Source of the DNA: an uncultured Coriobacteriaceae bacterium
GTDB lineage: Bacteria; Actinomycetota; Coriobacteriia; Coriobacteriales; Atopobiaceae
Direction: 5' to 3'
Assembly: GCA_902777325.1 (NCBI GenBank)
Contig: CACYTH010000016.1
Coordinates: 1 to 45,192 of the forward strand
DNA length: 45,192 bases
Positions 41,240 through 45,192 of the stretch are shown one piece after another (positions within the stretch are counted from its first letter, which is position 1; each line of letters opens with the position of its first letter). A program made the position numbers and the translations under genes. The notes beneath the pieces are model-generated. The model ran no database searches. It was not told the origin of the DNA and saw only the letters and a list, made by a program, of their open reading frames with translations.

Positions 41240-42862
41240 CTATCGGAAGCTGTTGGCCCAGTTGACCAGGGAGTCGTGCCAGATATTGGCCATGACGTCG
41301 AGGCGCATCTGGTCGTTGACGGGCCCGTTCTTGGCCATCTTTGCCAGAATCACCGCCTGCAGCTGCTCCACCGTCATTTGGTCGTAGGGTACGTTGGGGA
41401 TGTCCTCCAGCGCGACCGCCGGACCTTCCGCTTGGGTAGTCCCGTCAGCCTCTGCCACGACTCCCTTGAGCGTGGGGACGCCCTTGGGAGCAAACTGCTC
41501 CGCAAGGGACAGGCGCGGAGAGTCGCTTGCGCCCTCGCCATCCGGTGCAAGGATCTCGCCGCCACAGGCGGGAAGGCTCACATGCAGCTTTCCATCCTTG
41601 GCCTCGAGGTGCTCGCCACCCAAAAGCCCCACGTACGCAGGCCCCTCTGCAGGAACATCGACTTCGGCGTCCTTGTCTGCATTGTTGACCACCACAATCA
41701 GCCTTCCGCGCGAGAACGCATATTGCTCGGTGGTAAGCGTGAGCTCGCGGTACGGACCCCATGCGAGGTCGTCGGCGTAGCGCGCGTGCACTGCGCCAAG
41801 CGCTGCGATCAGTTGCGTGCAAGGGTTGGTGTCGTAGTCGTCCTCATGCTCCGCGAGGTCGATGGCTGGCCGCAGCGAGTCGTCCGAGAAGCGCTCCTTG
41901 CGCCCCTCGATGCCAAACTCGCTGCCGTAGTAGACCGACGGAATCCCCGGCAGCGTGTACAGCAGGATATGAACGGGCAGGTAGTGGGCCTTGTTGCGCA
42001 GCTTTGTGTAGATGCGCTCCACGTCGTGGTTGTCCACGAAGTTATAGAGCTTGATATGGGTAGGCACCATGCCAATGGTGCGCCTCACGGTATGGGCAAT
42101 CTCAAAGTAGTTATGGTCGTTGTGGCCGCTGTAGAGGCCCTTGTGCAGCGCATAGTCGGTGACGCTGTGCAGTGTGCGCTCGTTTGCCCAGCGCGAATAG
42201 TCGCCGTGGATGACCTCGCCCATCAGCCAGAAGTCCGGTTTGGCGGCGTCGACGGTGTTGCGCAGGGCGCTCATGAAGTCAAAGTCGAGCACGTCGGCTG
42301 CATCCAAACGGATGCCGTCCACATCAAAGGTCTCGATCCAAAAGCGAATCGTGTCGCAGATGTAGTCGCGTACCGCGGGGTTACGCTGGTTGAGCTTTGC
42401 GAGCAAGTCGTACCCGCCCCAGGTGTCGTAGGAAAACCCGTCGTTGTACTCGTTGTTTCCCCAGAAGTTGACGTTGCAGTACCAGTCGCGGTAGGCGGAT
42501 GCCTCGCGCTTCTCGCGAATGTCGCGGAAGGCAAAGAAGTCGCGTCCGGTATGGTTGAAAACGCCGTCAAAAACTACCTTGATGCCGGCGCCGTGGCAAG
42601 CGCGGACAAAGGCGACGAGGTCGTCATTGGTGCCCAGGCGGCTGTCGAGCATGCGGTAGTCGGTGGTCTCGTAGCCGTGGCCGACGGACTGGAAGAGCGG
42701 CCCGATGTAGAGTGCGGTAAACCCGAGGCGCTTGATGTGGTCGATCCAGGGGAGCAGGGCGTTCAGGCGATGGACGGGCTCGCCGTAGTCGTTGCGCTTG
42801 GGGGCGCCCGCAAGGCCCAGCGGGTAGATGTGATAGAAGACCGCCTCGTCGTACCAAGCCAT
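41240..42862 (-). CDS. GH13 alpha-amylase family glycosidase, 540 aa
   Basis: A cytosolic alpha-glucan hydrolase or related enzyme; no signal peptide is present. The ATG at 42862 is preceded on the minus strand by ggaaggggc; longer frames lack such a site. Motifs in order: FDGVFNHTG (region I), DGIRLDAAD with the Asp nucleophile, LMGEVIHG with the acid/base Glu, and FVDNHD with the third catalytic Asp. The C-terminal beta domain follows residue about 370. The terminal 90 residues are an extra helical tail (NVPYDQMTVEQLQAVI). Substrate (maltodextrin, neopullulan, trehalose type) cannot be settled. Confidence 0.9.
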   Translation of the reverse strand: MAWYDEAVFYHIYPLGLAGAPKRNDYGEPVHRLNALLPWIDHIKRLGFTALYIGPLFQSVGHGYETTDYRMLDSRLGTNDDLVAFVRACHGAGIKVVFDGVFNHTGRDFFAFRDIREKREASAYRDWYCNVNFWGNNEYNDGFSYDTWGGYDLLAKLNQRNPAVRDYICDTIRFWIETFDVDGIRLDAADVLDFDFMSALRNTVDAAKPDFWLMGEVIHGDYSRWANERTLHSVTDYALHKGLYSGHNDHNYFEIAHTVRRTIGMVPTHIKLYNFVDNHDVERIYTKLRNKAHYLPVHILLYTLPGIPSVYYGSEFGIEGRKERFSDDSLRPAIDLAEHEDDYDTNPCTQLIAALGAVHARYADDLAWGPYRELTLTTEQYAFSRGRLIVVVNNADKDAEVDVPAEGPAYVGLLGGEHLEAKDGKLHVSLPACGGEILAPDGEGASDSPRLSLAEQFAPKGVPTLKGVVAEADGTTQAEGPAVALEDIPNVPYDQMTVEQLQAVILAKMAKNGPVNDQMRLDVMANIWHDSLVNWANSFR

Positions 42863-42968
42863 GATGCCCCTTCCGCAGCGCGATTGCCGTGCGCCATGGT
42901 AGGGGCTGGCGAGTCCGCGCGTCAAGTGGGGGAGGGACACCATCCGTTGCGGCGGGTAGGGGCGTGGG

Positions 42969-42987
42969 CCGTCTGCTATGCTTCCTG
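42969..42987 (+). promoter_or_regulatory. Possible extended -10 promoter of the lipoprotein gene
   Basis: TGCTATGCT contains TATGCT (42977-42982) with an upstream TG, 25 bases before the start codon. No good -35 box is seen. Confidence 0.35.
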
Positions 42988-43007
42988 TATTCGACCGAGG
43001 AGGATCC

Positions 43008-43853
43008 ATGATTCACACGACGCAAGGCAGGTCAATCTATCAGCTCTTTTTGACCATCATGGTGGCCAGCGCCTTCATGCTGGTCGGGCTTACGGGCTGT
43101 GAGTCCGAGAGCGATGCGCCCTCAGGTCTTGGCGCCGGGCCGTCTGGACAGCAGGGGACTTCTGGCTCCGGTGGCTCTGGCGGGCAGACGGCGCCTTCTC
43201 CTGACACTGCCGTCCAAGAGAGCCAGCTCATCGGTTGCTGGTCGCCGGATGTCAACGCGGATCAGCCGAGCTTTATCGACTTCTACTATCAGGACGGGAA
43301 GCTGCGCTACGACTACTACCAGATGCTGCTGGGCGACGGCAGCGGGTTTGGCCTGGCCAACGGCCACACCAAGTTCGAGTACAACAACGGCGAAGTCGTC
43401 TTCTACGGCAACCAGGGAACCTGCCAGTGCCTGGTGACCAACAGCGACAAGGTCTATATAGCGTTCTATCTGGATTCGATTGCCGACGGGGTCATCGCCG
43501 ACCAGTCGGACGGGGACCTCTTCTACTACGTAGGCGCGCAGTGCCCGATCAGCGATGACTACTCCTCGAGCTCCTCCAGCGGATCGGGCAGCTCGTCTGG
43601 CAGCTCTGCGTCGACCTACATTGGCAGCCCGGACGACGCGCGCAACTACCTGTATGGGCTGCTCGTGGACGGTGGGCATGAGGTGCCGCCCTATCTGGAG
43701 TATGACCATATGAGCGGAGATGGCTACGTCATCCATGGCTACGAGCTGGTGGACGATGGTGCCAGCGTGCACACGGGAACCTGGTTCTGGTACACCGTGT
43801 ATCCTGACGGTACCATCTACGACGAGATCCTGCAGACAGAGGTGTCGCTCTAA
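43008..43853 (+). CDS. Secreted lipoprotein of unknown function, 281 aa
   Basis: The ATG at 43008 follows gaggagga. The signal peptide (residues 10-30, hydrophobic FLTIMVASAFMLVGLTG) ends at lipobox LTGC with C31, so the mature protein is anchored outside the membrane. A Gly/Ser/Pro linker follows. Residues about 72-180 form a beta-rich domain (LIGCWSPD, YYQDGKLRYDYYQ, EYNNGEVVFYGNQG). A Ser-rich linker (about 185-205) leads to a second small domain ending DGTIYDEILQTEV. No catalytic residues are evident; it may bind a ligand or cell-wall component. Confidence 0.75.
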   Translation: MIHTTQGRSIYQLFLTIMVASAFMLVGLTGCESESDAPSGLGAGPSGQQGTSGSGGSGGQTAPSPDTAVQESQLIGCWSPDVNADQPSFIDFYYQDGKLRYDYYQMLLGDGSGFGLANGHTKFEYNNGEVVFYGNQGTCQCLVTNSDKVYIAFYLDSIADGVIADQSDGDLFYYVGAQCPISDDYSSSSSSGSGSSSGSSASTYIGSPDDARNYLYGLLVDGGHEVPPYLEYDHMSGDGYVIHGYELVDDGASVHTGTWFWYTVYPDGTIYDEILQTEVSL

Positions 43854-43880
43854 GGCAGGGGCGAGAGCCACGCACATGAA

Positions 43881-43905
43881 GAAGGGTCCTTGCTGGGGAC
43901 CCTTC
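43881..43905. terminator. Bidirectional terminator, copy 1
   Basis: Aagggtcc pairs with ggaccctt around a short loop; it serves the lipoprotein gene from the left and the tRNA-Gly remnant from the right. A second copy is at 44050-44076. Confidence 0.65.
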
Positions 43906-43937
43906 GTTCTCATGGAGCGGGTGACGGGAATCGCCGC

Positions 43938-44042
43938 GTCGGTCTGGCGGCCAACGCTCCGCGGCTTCGGCCTGCGGCCTCAGCCCGCAACAGGCCACTG
44001 GCCTGTTGCGCCCTCTCGGGTTCGATTCCCCGGGAGACCGCC
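43938..44042 (+). other. Degenerate tRNA-like stretch between the tRNA-Gly scars
   Basis: Cggtct pairs with agaccg some 90 bases later. A perfect stem tgcgg/ccgca encloses loop cctcagc (TCA at the anticodon place), then a seven-pair stem acaggcc/ggcctgt as a long variable arm and a T-loop-like gggttcgattccc. The D arm and acceptor do not fold cleanly, so it is likely a relic. Confidence 0.3.
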
Positions 44043-44049
44043 GCACATG

Positions 44050-44076
44050 AAAAAGGGCCCCGGCTAGGGACCCTTC
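44050..44076. terminator. Bidirectional terminator, copy 2
   Basis: Gaaaaagggccccggctagggacc region: aagggcccc-type left strand pairs with gggaccctt (with G-T pairs), A-rich on the left side; it would end transcription of the tRNA-Gly reading leftward. Confidence 0.55.
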
Positions 44077-44083
44077 ATTCTCA

Positions 44084-44134
44084 TGGAGCGGGTGACGGGA
44101 ATCGAACCCGCGTGGTCAGCTTGGAAGGCTGGGG
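44084..44134 (-). pseudogene. 3' half of tRNA-Gly (TCC), attachment-site fragment
   Basis: On the minus strand the sequence reads from the anticodon arm (loop cttccaa, anticodon TCC) through a complete T arm (cgggt-tcgattc-cccg type), acceptor strand cacccgc and encoded CCA. The D arm and 5' acceptor strand are missing and replaced by GGGGACATT-repeat DNA. This is the typical outcome at the far end of an element integrated in a tRNA gene; the intact gene should lie at the other end of the element, right of the window. Confidence 0.75.
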
Positions 44135-44281
44135 ACATTCGTGGGGACATTTGCACTCGCGGGGACTTCTTTGATTCTCTGCTTTCGAGAGAAGTGTCTC
44201 CGTAGCGTGCATTAGCTTACGGCGGATTAGGCGCTCTGGAGAGGGCTGAAAACGGGGCCGTGGGGACATTGGGGACATTCG
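44131..44281 (+). repeat. GGGGACATT repeats, probable integrase arm-type sites
   Basis: Copies start at 44131, 44143, 44161 (ggggactt variant), 44262 and 44271. They occupy the interval between the tRNA-Gly fragment and the integrase gene, the place of integrase arm-binding and excisionase sites. Pairs at the two edges are closely spaced (12 and 9 bases). The interval has no gene. Confidence 0.55.
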
Positions 44282-44346
44282 AGCGTCAATAGTGCGGGGC
44301 AGGCCTGCTCTGACCTGCCCCGCTGTGCTTGCAAGGACGTTGATTG

Positions 44347-45192
44347 TTAGGCGACTGCCTTGGCCCTCCGGCGGCGTGGCTTGCGCTTCGGCTTGGGCTG
44401 AGTGAGCGCCCCGATCACCTGGGCGGCGGCCTCATCGTTGGCGGGGACGGCATGGGCGTAGAGGTCGAGAGTGTGAGAGCTCTTGGAGTGGCCCATGCGC
44501 ACCTGTACGGTCTTGAGGTCTACGCCGGCAGCCAGGAGCATGGTGGCCTGCGTGTGGCGGAGCTCGTGCATCAGCAGCCCTGGGAAGCCGACCTTGTCAC
44601 GGAAGCCTTCCCTCTGCGCCGAGCCCCACCAGTGGCTGATGCGGTTGGGGCGCATCCAGCTGCCCTTGTCGCCCACGCACACGGGCGTCTCGTCGGTCTG
44701 CTTGAGGGAGTTGCCGCCTGGCTTGATGAGCGGCAGGATTCGCGCCTGTGCCTCCTTCCAGTTGGAGAGGTGCTCCATGGTGGCGGTGTCCACGTGGATC
44801 TGGCGCATGCCGGCCGAGGTCTTGGTCTTCTTGATGGTGATGTCGCATCCCTTCTCCACTGCGAGGTCATGGCCCTCGATGAGGTTCTGATCGACCATGA
44901 TGATGCCGCGCTCGAAGTCGACGGCATCCCAGGTGAGGCCGAGCACCTCGCTGCGGCGCATGCCGGTGGCGAGCTCGATTCGAAGGGCGATGATGCACGA
45001 GATATCGGAGAGGCCGCGCAGGTAGTTGCGAGCTCCGTCATGGCCGCTCTTGGCCATGCGGGCCTCCTTGGCGTCGAATTCGGCGATGGCCTTGGCCTCC
45101 TCCTCGTCCAGTCGCTTGTGGAACGTGGCGCACTCCTCCTCGGAGAGCGAGCGGCGGGTAACCTCGTTCTCCTTCGGGGCGTCGATGGTGGC
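44347..45192 (-). CDS. int: Tyrosine recombinase / integrase (5' part outside the window)
   Basis: The frame enters at the right edge and stops at 44347-44349; 281 residues are visible, lacking the N-terminal arm-binding domain. Internal Met codons such as that at 45057 are not the start, because the frame continues upstream with a charged helix (LSEEECATFHKRLDEEEAKA) of the core-binding domain. Catalytic residues are visible: Arg in GMRRSE, His-x-x-Arg in HELRH, and the His/Tyr end SSHTLDLYAH. It points toward the tRNA-Gly fragment, which is its likely attachment site. Confidence 0.9.
   Translation of the reverse strand, partial: ATIDAPKENEVTRRSLSEEECATFHKRLDEEEAKAIAEFDAKEARMAKSGHDGARNYLRGLSDISCIIALRIELATGMRRSEVLGLTWDAVDFERGIIMVDQNLIEGHDLAVEKGCDITIKKTKTSAGMRQIHVDTATMEHLSNWKEAQARILPLIKPGGNSLKQTDETPVCVGDKGSWMRPNRISHWWGSAQREGFRDKVGFPGLLMHELRHTQATMLLAAGVDLKTVQVRMGHSKSSHTLDLYAHAVPANDEAAAQVIGALTQPKPKRKPRRRRAKAVA

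Larger units (their letters stand above)
43872..44104. repeat. Direct duplication of tRNA-Gly 3' end plus terminator
   Basis: Two 62-base copies, 43872-43933 and 44043-44104, contain the last bases of a tRNA-Gly (on the minus strand) and a terminator hairpin (43881-43905; 44050-44076). They differ at a handful of positions. The first copy breaks inside the T loop, while the second continues to about 44134. These look like successive scars of site-specific integration at a tRNA-Gly gene. Confidence 0.7.

Noticed and set aside
44347..45057. Integrase start at the internal Met (45057)
   Set aside because: The frame continues upstream to the window edge with core-binding-domain-like sequence, and no ribosome site precedes that Met.

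Overview
The window is GC-rich bacterial DNA with a gene density, codon usage and host-gene set that suggest a Gram-positive actinobacterium, most likely of the Coriobacteriia (Olsenella/Collinsella-like). That assignment is inference from protein flavour, not a search. It holds three blocks.

Block 1 (about 1 to 34,860) is most of a siphovirus-type prophage, all genes on the + strand; its left end, with integrase and repressor, lies outside the window. From left to right it has: a chain of very small overlapping early genes, several sharing a coiled-coil module (106-2509); a primase-helicase and a RusA resolvase (2496-5509); a sigma-like late regulator (5589-5903); a terminator-insulated accessory zone with HNH nuclease, ParB-DUF4417 fusion, metalloprotease, DUF2513, two further MGGRG-starting proteins, a structured RNA and a DUF3800 protein (6024-11183); terminases, portal and a MuF head protein fused to a nuclease-like toxin domain (11203-15810); a tRNA-Leu; scaffold, capsid, connectors and tail tube (16242-20236); tail chaperones with a textbook -1 frameshift site (20308-21065); a tape measure protein (21069-24530); a lectin-bearing tail protein, hub, collagen-like fibre, glycosyltransferase and second fibre (24517-32642); and holins, endolysin and small proteins (32653-34684). 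A strong terminator ends the block, and a tRNA-Pro whose 3' end faces the phage is the likely attachment gene.

Block 2 (about 34,864 to 43,870) is host chromosome: tRNA-Pro, a Cof-type HAD phosphatase, a glutathione peroxidase, a cation diffusion facilitator, a GntR/YtrA-type regulator in operon with an ABC ATPase and permease, a GH13 alpha-amylase-type enzyme and a lipoprotein. Two large palindromic intergenic elements lie here (37732-37819, 41074-41177).

Block 3 (about 43,870 to the right edge) is the left end of a second integrated element: duplicated 3' fragments of a tRNA-Gly, a cluster of GGGGACATT repeats that look like integrase arm sites, and a tyrosine recombinase running off the edge.

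The most notable system is the phage's apparent cargo/effector set: three proteins sharing an N-terminal MGGRG tag (one with an HExxH protease motif, one His-rich) plus the MuF-nuclease fusion with a translationally coupled 42-residue ORF. The glycosyltransferase placed directly after a Gly-Ala-Thr collagen-like fibre suggests a virion-glycosylation module.
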